Assembly: GCF_011745365.1 (NCBI RefSeq)
Contig: NW_024468911.1
Span: 3,156,759-3,220,758 of the forward strand
Source of the DNA: Cryphonectria parasitica EP155
Taxonomy: Eukaryota > Ascomycota > Sordariomycetes > Diaporthales > Cryphonectriaceae
Reading direction: 5' to 3'
DNA length: 64,000 nt
Shown: positions 1 to 12,875 of the stretch, piece by piece
Layout: each line of letters starts with the position of its first letter
Numbering within the stretch: position 1 is the stretch's first letter
Position numbers and translations under genes: made by a program
Notes under the pieces: model-generated
What the model saw: only the letters and a program-made list of their open reading frames with translations
Database searches by the model: none
What the model was told of the DNA's origin: nothing

Positions 1-468
1 TTTTCTTTAGTTCATTTTATTTTTCTTTCAAGTTTCAAGAAGGTACGACAGATTAAAGCAGTTTGGCTGTAAACCTTCAAGATTCATTTATCAAAGGCTT
101 GTGCATGGCTGACAGGACGGAGGGCTGCTGCGGGGAGCGCTCATTGAGACCACCGTATATCCAACTATGCATATACACACATAGAAAATGTATAGATCAC
201 TTCTTAACATCTGGAAATTGTTACATAGCTCATATCTGCAGTCATCGCTATTCATACAACAAACAACAAGTCCCTCTGGCTCTTGGGCCGACATCCGTGG
301 TCACTGTCTATCTCTATCCTGAAATGAAAAAGCAAAATTCACATTCTGTACTTACAAATATCCTTAAAAAGATCATCATGTAGGTAATTTGTGGTATATA
401 TGCAGAAAAAAAAAAAAGACAAAAGGACTCAATCGCATACAAGAAATTATTGGCAACATTTCCCATTG
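1..468. other. Intergenic, 3' flank of the first transporter gene
   Basis: AT-rich DNA downstream of the minus-strand transporter. Short open frames here carry no recognisable motif and no intron signals joining them to a gene. Nothing else seen. Confidence 0.6.
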
Positions 469-2596
469 TCAGATCTGGGGCACGACCTCGTCGTCGGACA
501 GCGTGTCCGCGCGGTGATAGTTGGGCCGCACGGGCTCCTCTTCTGATCCCTCCTCCTCGGGCCTGTCGAGCTCCTTCACGAAGACTATCGGTAGCTAGGT
601 CAGCCGAGATCTTGTTGAAGGGATAGTGGGGAAGTGAAAGAGAAAGAAAAAAGGAGAGGAGGGGGGGGGGGCTCACCATGTGGCCGCACCATGGTCGACA
701 GAACAAGAATCACAAGAAATAGGCTGGTCAGTGCAACAAATACGGCCTGCGGGAACGTCTTCACCGTAGCCGCATATAGCCCGTTGAAGACGACGGGGGA
801 GATGATCCTGGAGAGGGCGTGCAGCAGGCCAACGGCGCCTAATACGGCTCCAGTTCGCTCGGCAGGCATGTGCTTGGAAAGCATGCTCTGGATGGTAGCC
901 GAGCCAAGGCCGCCAAAAGCAGTGACGACGCCGCTTAGTACAAAGAGGGCCTCTGTGCGCGCGAAGATGTATCCGGCCAAGCCAATAACGTCCGAAAAAA
1001 TAGCAAAGCGCAGGATCCACACATCGAGATCGTCGGCGCCGGCATTGCTCTCGACAATGGGGCCCGAAACGCGGCGGCGGTTGGCGGCGGGGCGGGTGCG
1101 GAAGAGGTAGTTGACGACGGGAAAGATGGCGAGAAGGACGAAGACGCGCACCATGGAGACGAGGGAGATGAAGCGCGAGGTCTCGAAATTGCCCCAGCCA
1201 AAGATGTACTCGCTGTACAGCAGCGTCACCTGGCCCGAGCTCATGGCCGCGCCGAGAATCACCATGTCCGTAAGGGCCAGGAGCACTAGGTTCCGGCGCA
1301 CGCGGGCGTTCTCCGGGCCCCTGGGCGCAAGCACCTTGAGCGGCTCGAAGGGGTTGGCCGACCGGATGGAGGCGATGAGGTTGGCATACTTGGGGGTAGC
1401 AAATATGGACCAGAACCAACGGCTGCCCGCGGAGGCGGCGGGGGCGGCGTCGTCATTGTTATTATTGTTATCAGTGGTGGCAAGGTAGGCGGAAGCCCAC
1501 TCGCGGGTGCGCCTGTCGCGCTTCTCTACATCGGCGGCGTGCCTCTCGCGGGCAAGCAGCTGGCGGCGCCGGGAGACGGACTCGGGGATGACAAAGCTGA
1601 CACACAAGATGAAGAAGATGTGGCAGCCCAGGGTAACGTAGAAGACAGACAAGAGGGAGCCGGTCCACTTGACAAAATAACCGGCGATCAGGGGGCCAAA
1701 GGCCAGGCCGCTGAACAGGCACGAGTGCAGGTAGCCGATGGCGACGCCGCGCTTGGAGGGAGGCGTGCAGTCGCTAGTGTACGAGTGGCTGAGCACAGAG
1801 CCGGCGGTAAAGGAACCAGCGAGGCCGTCGAAGGCAAAGCCTAGGAGCAGCCACCTGTAGTGGATGACGTCGGGGAACCTGGCGGCGCAGATGGTGACAA
1901 TCTCGGCCATGACACCGCCGAAGGAGGCGAGGGCTAGCAGCTTCTTGCGGCCATAACGGTCGGAGAGGGAGCCGATCTTGGGCGCCGTGTAGGCGCTGAG
2001 GGAGCCGACGAGGACGTTGAGCACGAGGGTGAACGCGGCGACATGCTGCTGGACCTCGGGGCTCTTGCACTGCGGGTTGTCGCCGCCTAGTACCACAGGG
2101 GCCACCATGAAGTGGCCATCGTGCATGGTCTGCTCAGCAAAATAACGCTGGCAGACCAGGTCGATGATCAGGTTGAGCTTGGGCACGATGGAACCGCCAA
2201 ATGCCAGGGTGAAGAGCGCATATGGCGGTATTAACCAGTAGACCTTGAACACAGAGTTTCATCGTGTTAGCAGAGTTGAGTCTGGCATGTTCTCTGGGCA
2301 GTAAGTACACAGTACAGAACAGGACATACAGTGGGCCTCCTGTGCCACGGCAGGTGTTCGTACTCCTTGTAACCGTCCCACGAATCTTTCCTCGAGGATG
2401 CACCGGTGTCTGGATCCTCTGAACCTACTGCCGCGGCGTCGTACCGGTGATTCCGGGTGCCCGCACCCAACAGGCCAGTGGTCTCGTCAGGCATGCCTGT
2501 GATCTCTGTCTCGCCCTCTTGCGTGGTAGAAAGTGATTGCATGTCATCCCAGGCGCTCTTGGGCACGTCAGCCTTGCTATCGTCTGGCTCTGACAT
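469..2596 (-). CDS. MFS transporter, TetA/HIAT1-like
   Basis: Predicted 12-TM major facilitator protein of about 649 residues. Exons on the minus strand are 2330-2596, 677-2243 and 469-584, with introns 2244-2329 and 585-676. The start is the ATG at 2596 (MSEPDDS...). The N-terminal ~90 residues are hydrophilic and probably cytosolic. TM1 follows at VYWLIPPYALF. The MFS motif A is clear at about residues 180-189 (GSLSDRYGRK), as in the proton-antiporter/tetracycline-resistance branch and fungal YCR023C-like proteins. A charged central loop with an Asn-rich tract (about 340-360) separates the two six-helix halves. The last exon encodes an acidic tail ending DDEVVPQI. The substrate cannot be told from the sequence. 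The last intron has an 11-base C run (coding strand) directly after its GTGAG donor. Family is secure; physiological role is unknown. Confidence 0.88.
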
Positions 2597-4461
2597 TGTG
2601 ACCAAGAGACAGTACAATGGCGCTCAATCAATCGGAGTTCCCCTCTTGTCAAAAGGTGATGGTCCTCCAATAAGAACCCAGAGCGCAAGTTTTGCTTTGA
2701 GAATTGCGCCCGAGTAGTCCACGTCGCGTGGTGGTTGTCCTTGTTCTTCCTGCTTGAGAAAGAAAAGAGAGGGGGGGGGGGGGATGAGTATCAGATAAGT
2801 CCGGCTATCCGCAACTCAGTGAGAATAGAGCGCGCGCTCGCGCAAGACAGAGAGGGTCACGATGACGTGCTGGACACCCGGGGTTTCATTCGCGAAGACT
2901 GACTATCGAAAGCACATTTCGTTTCCTCCAGCTGGTTGTTTGTAGGAGAGAAATAAGAGTGGATGAATTGGTCAATGACAAAAAAAAAAGAAGAAGAAGA
3001 AAAAAGGGAAGTTTGAGGGAGAAGAGTTGACAGGAAGAGAAGAGAGGATAAGAGAAACAGAGAGTTCGTGGGTAGCTGCAGAAGTCAAATGCATACACGT
3101 ACACGTATACACACCACACCCACACGCATACCAATGAACTGGATCAGACGGACTTTTTGGAAGACTTATTCCTGATCCCAAGAGGGATGGGAAATCGAAT
3201 CAGATCAATCAAAACAGCCGGGTTTCCTGTCAAGGCCGATAAGCCCGTGGGGCAAGCTAGGATTGTTGGCAAGCAGCGGGTGGACAATTCTGAGGGAAGG
3301 AGATGATGCACCACGCATTGCCAGCTCTTTCCCACGCACACAAAACCACCGTGGCAGGAAAACTGCCACCCCCACTAGTCTACGTTTCATATGCTCCTCC
3401 CTCGCTCAACCTCTCACAGAAAAATTTGACAATGAAAAGAAAACTACTAATGATTATCCCAAGACACTTTCAAGCCCCAACACGAAAGGAAAGGAATGTA
3501 CATCAGTAAGCGGTGTCTTATTCTAGCACAGAAAAGGGATACAATAAATGATGACGTACTATTCAAAGTCCCCTTTGTTGGCATTTCCAAGCAAAAGAAG
3601 GACCTCGGTACTGCTTACCACCACATCATAGTGCATGATAATGTGGTACGGACTTCGGCTCTCGATTTCAGCCGCCGCTGAGAGAAACACAAGGGGCTCT
3701 GTGAGGCTTACTATAGCCACGCAGTCAAGCCAAGCCAGTTGGAAAGAGGCCGACGCACAGCTGTTGTTACACCAGTAATGGATGTGAACGAACCAAGCCC
3801 GTTGGTACCGGCCGCCTGGGAGGCGCTACTGGGAATAGAGAGGACGAGGACCCCCCAACACTCTGGGGGCCATGATTCATCGCTGCGCTGCGCTACCCCA
3901 ATAGCCTACCGAGGCCCTGGTGATTACTTAGCACTTACCACTGTGCTATGGTATGTAGTAAGCCTATAGCTATCGCGGACCTTTTCTTCCTTGGACTGCG
4001 CGTAAGGTCGCTGGCCGACGAGTCCCATCCAACATCACCTCTTTTTCATTTACACACACACGTGTTAGTAGAAAATTACTTAGGCTCCTCTAGAAAGATA
4101 GCCAGAGCGGTTTACTTGTAGTGTTGAGCCCCCAGAAAGAAGCAGCTTTGTCATCCTCATCTCACCTGGATGTTTCTCACTCTCAGCCCAGGCAGGATTC
4201 ATAAGCCGCCTCGTGCATTCACCAGACCTGGCGATTTTTGAAAGAGGTGAACTTTGTAACGCTTGTCTATGATCGCAGGAGACCTCGATTTTCGAAGATT
4301 GTGACCCTCTGCGTTTTCCTTTTTGCCAAACCTTTCCCAAAAAATCTCAAAACAGTCCATTACCCACCATCTCAATGCGTGTCCAATGACACATACTACT
4401 GAATATGTACACACACAATTAGACAGACATGTATATATGTAACACAGGCAGATGAAGCCAA
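2597..4461. other. Intergenic, upstream of the MFS gene and 3' of ferrochelatase
   Basis: 1.9 kb without a credible gene. It holds a 13-base G run (2771-2783), a GC-alternating patch near 2830, an AAG/AAAAG-rich purine tract (2980-3060) and an ACGTACACGTATACACACC patch near 3100. Open frames here are short and lack family features. It probably contains the promoter of the MFS gene and the 3' UTR of the ferrochelatase gene. Confidence 0.5.
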
Positions 4462-5876
<1,415 letters not shown>

Positions 5877-6200
5877 GGCGACAAGTTATTTCCTAGACGT
5901 ATGGCTTTACCAAGTTATTTCTCAGTGTTTGTGACTTCGAATTGATGCGACAAGGTGAGGACAAAGATGTTAGAGAAATGTTGGGCGGAAGTATTGTGTG
6001 CATGTATTTTGAAGAGGGAGAAAGTCTCGATCTTGGGACGATCGCCAAGTCGGCCGGAGAACTTGCAGATCCCGCAACTGCGGCGAGCCAGCAGTTGATG
6101 ACGGGTTGTCATCAACTCGACCCCACAGTGGAGGCAACAGGACCTGGTGCAGGCGGTAGTGGTCTCGCCCCACTATAGCTTCTGTCTATAGGTACCGTAT
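5877..6200. promoter_or_regulatory. Ferrochelatase promoter side of the divergent spacer
   Basis: 324 bases between the ferrochelatase start codon and the TA target site of the transposon. Together with 8056-8317 it made up the original spacer of roughly 590 bp shared with Ku70. No specific factor site could be assigned by eye. Confidence 0.5.
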
Positions 6201-6202
6201 TA

Positions 6203-6231
6203 CAGTGGGGTTCCAAAAGTCTGTTTACACT
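6203..6231 (+). repeat. Left terminal inverted repeat of the Tc1/mariner element
   Basis: 29 bases, inverted relative to 8025-8053, with one mismatch (T versus G at the eleventh base). Preceded by TA. Confidence 0.95.
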
Positions 6232-6306
6232 CCACCCCCGCCACCCTTTTTAAAGTGCTTGCATACAACCCACCCCTTTCTCTTTTTCTTTCCTCAACAA
6301 CCCAAA

Positions 6307-7426
6307 ATGCCGTCAAATCAGCTCAATTTTATCAACACTATTAGTACTCGACGAGGCGAAAACGATGAGCTTACTCCGGAGCTCAGATCTGCAGTTTTGA
6401 CGGCTTTAGACCTAGGTCTTTCTAAGGCCGAGGTTGCACGGCGATTTCGGATCACGAGGCCCTCGGTATACTCAACAGTTGCACGCTGGCAACAAGACCA
6501 AAGCCTTGAAAGCAAGCCTCGTACTGGTCGAAAGCCTTTAGTTACACCTCAAACAAGCGGTTTATCAAGTTAACAGTACGCCGTTACCCCCGAGCCTCCC
6601 AGAAAGCTGTTCTTCTAGTATAGGTGGGGGTATAAGCTCTTGAACCTTGAAGAGACAGCTACGCACTCAAAAGATCTTCTATTTACATGCAGTGAAGAAG
6701 ATTCCGCTCAAAGCTTACGATGCTCAAGGCCGGATACGCTTTTACAGGCACTGGAGGTCCAGAGAGGACGAACTGATGCGTGTAAGTGCAGTACTCCTGA
6801 GGGTTGACAAGGCTAACAAGGAATCCTCACAGACTATCTTCTCTGACGAGTGCTCTATCCAAAATTCGCCCTCAAATCCATCACAGTTTGTTTGGAGATA
6901 CTCCCATGAGCGATTTAGGCCTGATCTTGTTAATCTAAAGGTTCATGTGAAGCCTACTATCTCGATAATGGTATGGGCAGGCATTTGGAAGGGTAGCCGT
7001 ACTCGTCTTATAGTAATGTAGCGAGATTTGACCTCAAAACGGCATGGATATACAGCTAAATCATATCTCAAGGCTCTTCAGGAGGGCCTCTTGCCTATCT
7101 ATGATGGTACTCGTCATTTCCAACAGGATAACGCGAGGATTCACGGTCAAAAGGATGTAGTTCGCTGGTTTGAGCAGCACGCCGTTTCTGTGATTGAATG
7201 GCCGCCGCATTCGCCAGATCTCAACCCCATCGAGCACGTTTGGAAGCTACTAAAGGATGAGATGCATAGGCAATGCCCTGAACTTTCAGAAATGAGAGCA
7301 AATTCCATAGAAATCGCAAAGTTCAAGGAAAAGTTGGCACATGTATGGGAAGGGTTGGATCAAAGGAGGTGTGATGATGCACTGCAATATCCGAAGATCC
7401 TGAAGTACACAAAGGGTTTATGCTAA
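6307..7426 (+). pseudogene. Tc1/mariner transposase (DD34E), broken
   Basis: The first frame starts at ATG 6307 (MPSNQLNF...). It encodes a helix-turn-helix DNA-binding domain (LSKAEVARRFRITRPSVYS) and the GRKP linker, then runs to a stop near 6573. Coding continues one frame over (LTVRRYPRASQKAVLL), meets further stops near 6620-6640, and resumes at about 6650. A likely in-phase intron lies at 6782-6832 (GTAAGT...GCTAAC...CACAG). The catalytic core has the first Asp in IFSDEC, the second in FQQDNARIHG and Glu in SPDLNPIEHVW, with exactly 34 residues between the second Asp and the Glu. A TAG at 7019-7021 interrupts the core between the first and second Asp. So the catalytic residues survive but at least one frameshift and several stops prevent a full product. 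The last stop is at 7424-7426. Confidence 0.9.
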
Positions 7427-7615
7427 CAAGAGCGGTGTCAAAGTGTCAATCCCTGAATACGGAAATATAACTGGGCAAACTGTGCAAGTGCTTCAACTGC
7501 CTTTGGGGCTATTCAAGTGTAGAACAAATGAATACTTAGATTGACGACTGAAGAGCTATATCTAGTGGTCTATCTGATGGTAATGAACGTGTCCTTATAT
7601 ATCCAGCTCTTCAGT

Positions 7616-7708
7616 GTGGCTCACTTGGATCACCAGGTCTGGCTCACCGTGATCCAATGAGTGGCTCACTTCCGACTAAGTGAGCGGCTCACTTCTGGCT
7701 GGTGATCC
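7616..7708 (+). repeat. Sub-terminal repeats in the transposon 3' region
   Basis: Three close copies of GGCTCACTT (near 7618, 7663 and 7686) and a shortened copy near 7641 lie inside a 10-bp inverted pair, GGATCACCAG at 7627-7636 and CTGGTGATCC at 7699-7708. They may be transposase-binding or structural sites; this is inference from arrangement only. Confidence 0.5.
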
Positions 7709-8024
7709 CACCCTAACCCTTGCTTACGTAATCCTGGTTGGTTTGTCCGACGCTGGGGTTGTGACACCTGGTTCTTTGTTGGCGGGGCCTGTTTCCGTGA
7801 CCTGCATGTTGGATAGGTCATAACAGGAGGATTGATGCCCTTATTGATTCACTGCCAACTAGGCTTATAGCATTACGTCGGGCTAGGGGCTGGTATATCC
7901 ACCATTAATATCTATGTATCTAGAAACATATTTCTGTCTTTTTTATGTATTTTGCATCAAATTTGGCTGAGAAATGGCTAAATTGGTGATAGGTGGTACT
8001 TGTGGCGGTTCGGGAGAACTTGTA

Positions 8025-8053
8025 AGTGTAAACAGACTTTTGGCACCCCACTG
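8025..8053 (-). repeat. Right terminal inverted repeat of the Tc1/mariner element
   Basis: 29 bases, inverted copy of 6203-6231 with one mismatch, followed by the TA target duplication at 8054-8055. Confidence 0.95.
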
Positions 8054-8317
8054 TACATAGTACACGCCATAGTACCTTCTACTAGCTAGTTATGTAGGTG
8101 GGGTGGAAGCCCTGGGTACGCAGCACACGCCCCAAGCTAGAGGTGTCTGCCTAGAAGCGCGTCCATTCCATAGCTTAGACGCGGCCGGTGCCTAAAGTGC
8201 TTTGGCGTCCACCCATCCAACTGCACATCTGGGCGTCTCACTTCGTCTTCTCCTCTTCACCAGGAAGGGAAGATCTGGTCGAGCAACCCAAGTGCATATT
8301 TTTTAGCAGCAGTGAAG

Positions 8318-10398
8318 ATGGCCTACAATCGGGACGAAGAGGACCGGCGAGATGAGGACGATGGCGACGACGAGATCGGCGAGACTGTAAGTTTTACGCA
8401 TGCAATCTGAAAACTGATATATGGCACATTCTGACTATATCAAAGGATTACAAGAGCCAGAAAGACGCAGTCCTGTTCGCCATCGAGGTCAGCAAGTCCA
8501 TGTTGGAGTCCCCGTCCGAGGAGGAATCCAAGGACAAGGATAGCGCAGTCACGGCAGCGCTGAAGAGCGCAAGCCTGATGATGCAACAACGAATCATTGC
8601 TCAGCCGAAGGATATGATGGGCCTCATCTTCTACGGGACAGAGAAGACCAAGTTCCGTGGGAACACCAACAGTTCCTCGTCACAGTATCCTCACTGCTAT
8701 GTGCACACAGACCTTGACATCCCGTCGGCAGAGGTCGTCAGAACCCTAAAGGACATGGCAGAGAACAACGACGATCCAGAGGGTGTTCTGAAGCCCGCAG
8801 GAAGCGATCCTCCGATCAGAGATATGCTCTTCTGCGCAAACCAAATCTTCACCACCGGCGCCCCGAACTTCGGTTCCCGCAGGCTGTTCATTGTCACAGA
8901 CAACGACGACCCTTTTTCGGGAGACAAGAAGTTACGGGAGCAGGCAGCCGTACGCGCCAAGGACCTGTTCGACCTTGGGGTGACCATCGAGCTGTTCCCC
9001 ATCAGCCGGGAAGGGCGCAAGTTTGACCTCGACAAGTTCTACAGCGTAAGTCCATGCTTTCCGCCACCAGCCTTGTCTTAACAGCCTCGAGTTAACATTC
9101 TTTAGGATATCATCTACCTCGATCCACTTCAGGTCGCGGACCCAGACGCAGCAGACGAGATCAAGACCATCAAGTCCGGCGACGGTATCTCGCTTCTGCA
9201 GTCCCTCACCTCAAGCATCACTGCCAAGCAGACGCCGAAGCGCGCCTACTTCTCCAGCATGCCCTTTCAGCTCGCCCCCGGGATGACCATCTCGGTCAAC
9301 GGCTATCTCATCATGCACCGACAAGTCGCCCAGAGAAACTGTTACGTCTACATTGAGGATGAAAACGCCCCAACGCAGCTTGTCAAGAGTGAGACGACCA
9401 AGACTGAGGACGGCTCGATGCGGACCGTGGAGAAGACAGAGCTCAAGAAGGCTTACAAATTCGGTGCTGGAGGCGACCTCATATACTTTACACCCCGTGA
9501 GCTTGAGCAGATCAAGGAGTTTGAGCCTCCGTGCATTCGCATCATTGGGTTCAAACCACAATCAATGCTCCCTTCCTGGGCAGCTATCAAGAAGTCGATA
9601 TTCATCTTCCCTACCGAGGCAGGCTTTGTAGGCTCCACACGAGTGTTCTCTGCACTCTGGCAGAAGCTTCTCGACAGCAAAAAGATGGCCATCGCGTGGC
9701 ACATCGCGCGGAAGAACGCCCTTCCTCAGCTTGTCGCAATTCTGCCGTCCCATAAGCCGTCAGATGAAGACTCGGGCACGCACTACCTCCCCGCAGGGCT
9801 GTGGCTCTTCCCCCTGCCATTCGTTGACGACAGGCGGGACCTCGAGCCCATCAAGCAGCAACCCGTAGTCCGTGCTTCAGACGAGCTGATCACACAAATG
9901 CGAAGCATCGTGCAGAACCTGCAGCTGCCCAAGAGCAAGTATGACCCGAGCAAATATCCTAACCCAGCCCTACAGTATCACTACAAGGTTCTTCAGGCCC
10001 TGGCCCTAGACGAGGATATACCTGGGCTAAAGCAGGAGGACCATACGCTACCCCGGTACAGACAGATCAACAAAAGAGTCGGGGCCTATCAGGCCGAGTT
10101 CAAAGAGAAGCTGGACGAGGAGGCAGCAATTGTGAGACAAGAGATGGCCATCAAGCGGGAGGCTGAGGAGGATGCAGACGATCGACCCAAAAAGCGGACC
10201 AAGACCGCCCCAAAGAAGGCGGGAGCAGCTGGCGGCACGACCCTGAAGGACCTGAACGAAGCCATTATGGACGGCTCTCTCAATAAGAGAACTGTCGTCG
10301 ACTTGAAGGCGATATGCACTGAGAGAGGCCTGAGCACCAGCGGCAAGAAGGCTGATCTGCTGGAAAGGATCGAGCAGTGGACCGAAAGCCAGAACTGA
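8318..10398 (+). CDS. ku70: Ku70 subunit of the non-homologous end-joining Ku heterodimer
   Basis: DNA-end-binding subunit that pairs with Ku80 in the nucleus to start non-homologous end joining and to protect telomeres. Exons are 8318-8386, 8446-9045 and 9106-10398, giving 653 residues. The order is an acidic N-terminus (about 1-23), a von Willebrand-like alpha/beta domain (about 27-225; [13 protein letters not shown] and [13 protein letters not shown]), the Ku core beta-barrel (about 235-440), a helical arm (to about 560), a basic stretch [10 protein letters not shown], and a C-terminal SAP DNA-binding domain (about 619-649; [16 protein letters not shown]). The SAP domain separates Ku70 from Ku80. 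Intron borders are canonical and keep frame. It starts 262 bp to the right of the transposon target site. In Neurospora the orthologue is called mus-51. Confidence 0.96.
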
Positions 10399-11117
10399 GT
10401 TCTTGGCACGGACGCGTACTCTTTGCACAACTATTATGGCGTTAGGAGGTGATTTCGGGCAGAAGGGAATGTCCACTGGCGACATCGGCGTTGTGCATCG
10501 CAAAGGAAAATTTCTTTTACCCAGCTAACAGGTTTAAATAAGAGGTTTGATATCCAGAAATGTCACTAATATGGTCTAGCGTGCCGATCCCCCACCATGG
10601 GGAGATCCGGGGAAACCGGGGCCAGAGGCATCGGGCAAATGGCGTCCGAACTTGACCTGCTATTGTCCCAGCCGCCATTTCGGCTCGACCCCGGCCATAC
10701 ACGGTTCACCCTGCCTCCTCTCGGGCTCGAAGCGAACGGTGACCGCCTGCTTTCCCCAAAAATCTTTTCTCACGATCCTCGCTCGATATGTACCTGAGTG
10801 GGACGGCAGCCCCTCACTCTGTATGTGGCTGGGGTCAATGGCGTCTGCACTCCGCACTTCGTCATGTGCAGTGACGATGTTTGGTTGTGGGGTATATGCG
10901 GCCGTTTTCTTGATAGCTTCCCAAGTCCGCAAAATGAGGATAGGCTAGAGTTAAAAATGATGAGGGGCAGCACCGTGTTGGTGACTGCCGCCTTCCTTGA
11001 TCCTTTCTCCTTCCTCACCTCGCGCCCTATACATCTCCTCTTGATCAAGAATGCTGGGCTCTGCTCTCCTCGTCCCTCTGTATCACTGATCACGTCCAAT
11101 TGCCCAGTATAGTTACA
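10399..11117. other. Intergenic between Ku70 and the GH1 gene
   Basis: 719 bases. A CT-rich stretch at 10985-11100 just before the start codon of the glucosidase gene looks like its leader. No other feature seen. Confidence 0.5.
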
Positions 11118-12820
11118 ATGAGTCGGTTGCTTCTCCCAGTGCTGCTGGGCAGCTATGCCGCTGCCCAGTCTGCGACTGGTACTGTCACTGCGAGTTCGGC
11201 GCTCACGGTGACGACCTCGCTCGAACTGTCTGTCGATGGTAAGCTCATAGCACATCCGGAACCCCAGAGACATCTGACGCTGACCACATAAACAGATCTC
11301 TGGGACATCGTCATCGGCCCTGTCTCGGTTGCCAATATCACCTCGACTGTGGCGGCTACTCCGGTGCCTTCCAGCTCCCTGGTCCCACCGCCTAATCTGG
11401 CATCCTATGGTTTTCCTACTGGGAGACAGATACCTGAGGTAGTGGCCAACAGCTCGTGGAGTTTCCCCAAGGACTTTATGTTGGGCGTCGCCGGCGCTGC
11501 GTTCCAGGTTGAGGGCGCGGCGAAGGACGAGGGGAGAGGCCCCAGTGTGTGGGACAAGCTCGTCCGCGTGGTAAGCTGTCACCCTATGGGGCATCAATTT
11601 CTTCGAAAGATGTATTAGCGATGTTAACGTATCGAATGAATGTAGCCTGGCTATACCGTTGCGAATCAGACTGGCGACATAACAGATAATCACTACTATC
11701 TCTACAAGCAAGGTGAGTGAAGAAAATATTCAAGAAAAAGAAAGAAAGAACAAAGGGAGAAAGACCAGGGGGGTGGGTGTTTGAGGTTGTGACGGGACTA
11801 TACTGACCTGAATGGCCAGATATTGCTCGCATCGCCGCCATGGGGATCAATACCTACTCCTTCTCGATCTCGTGGTCTCGCATCTATCCTTTCGGCAGCG
11901 GGCCGGTCAACCAGGCTGGTATAGACCACTATAACGATGTGATCAACACTTGTCTGCAGTACAATGTCACGCCCATCGCGACTCTTTACCACTGGGACAC
12001 TCCTCTGTTCCTGCAGGAAAAGTACGGAGGATGGCTGTCGGAAGACATTGTCGCAGACTTTGTCGCCTACGCCAACACGTCCTTTCAAGCGTTTGGTGAT
12101 CGGGTCAAGACGTGGTTCACAGTCAACGAGCCGATCGTCTTCTGCGAGCAGTACCCGCTCCCCGACCAGTACTTCAAGAACCTCACCGTCCCGTACAAGC
12201 AGCAGCAGTACTACTGCGGGCGCAATGTGGTGCTCGCGCACGCGCAGGCCTACCGCCTCGGCAAATCCCTCCTGGGAAACGACACGCTCATCTCGTACAA
12301 GAACAACGGCGGCTACAAGATCCCGCTGACCAGCAGCAGCGCAGACGCACTGGCCGTGCAGCGCGCATATGACTTCAACGAGGGCTGGTTTGCCGACCCC
12401 ATCTTCCTGACGGGCACATGGCCCGACTCGCTGAATGAGTACCTGTCCACCTTTCTGGACCCCTTCACGGACGAACAGCAGGAGATAATCAAGGGCTCGG
12501 CCGACTTCTTCGCCCATGACGCCTACACCTCGCAGTTCTACTATGCACCCGACGCGGGCATCGATGCGTGCCTCAACGACACGTCCAACTCGCTGTACCC
12601 GGGCTGCTTCAACACAAGCTACACGTACTCGGCTGCCGACGGCGGCTGGCTCATTGGGGCTGCGGCTGACCCCCTCGCGTCGTGGCTGCATAAGGCCAAC
12701 GACTGGGTTCCTGCGCTGCTGCACTACATCAACGACACGTGGGCGCCACCCTTGGGCCGGATCGTGGTCAGTGAGTTCGGGTTTGCTGAGCCGTTGTGAG
12801 TATCCTTCTTGCTCTCTTCC

Positions 12821-12875
<55 letters not shown>

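Larger units (their letters stand above)
6203..8053 (+). mobile_element. Tc1/mariner DNA transposon, decayed
   Basis: A complete 1,851-bp element. The left terminal repeat is 6203-6231 (starts CAGTGGGGTTCCAAAAG, ends TTTACACT) and the right one is 8025-8053 (starts AGTGTAAACAG, ends CCCCACTG). They are inverted copies over 29 bases with one mismatch. Each end is flanked by TA (6201-6202 and 8054-8055), the target duplication of this superfamily. Inside lies a disrupted DD34E transposase on the plus strand, followed by about 600 bp of non-coding DNA that contains repeated GGCTCACTT-type motifs. The near-identical ends suggest fairly recent insertion, or continued recognition by a transposase supplied elsewhere. 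Confidence 0.93.

Noticed and set aside
6203..8053. RIP as the cause of transposase decay
   Set aside because: The frameshift is not a C-to-T change, and without an intact copy the stops cannot be assigned to RIP.
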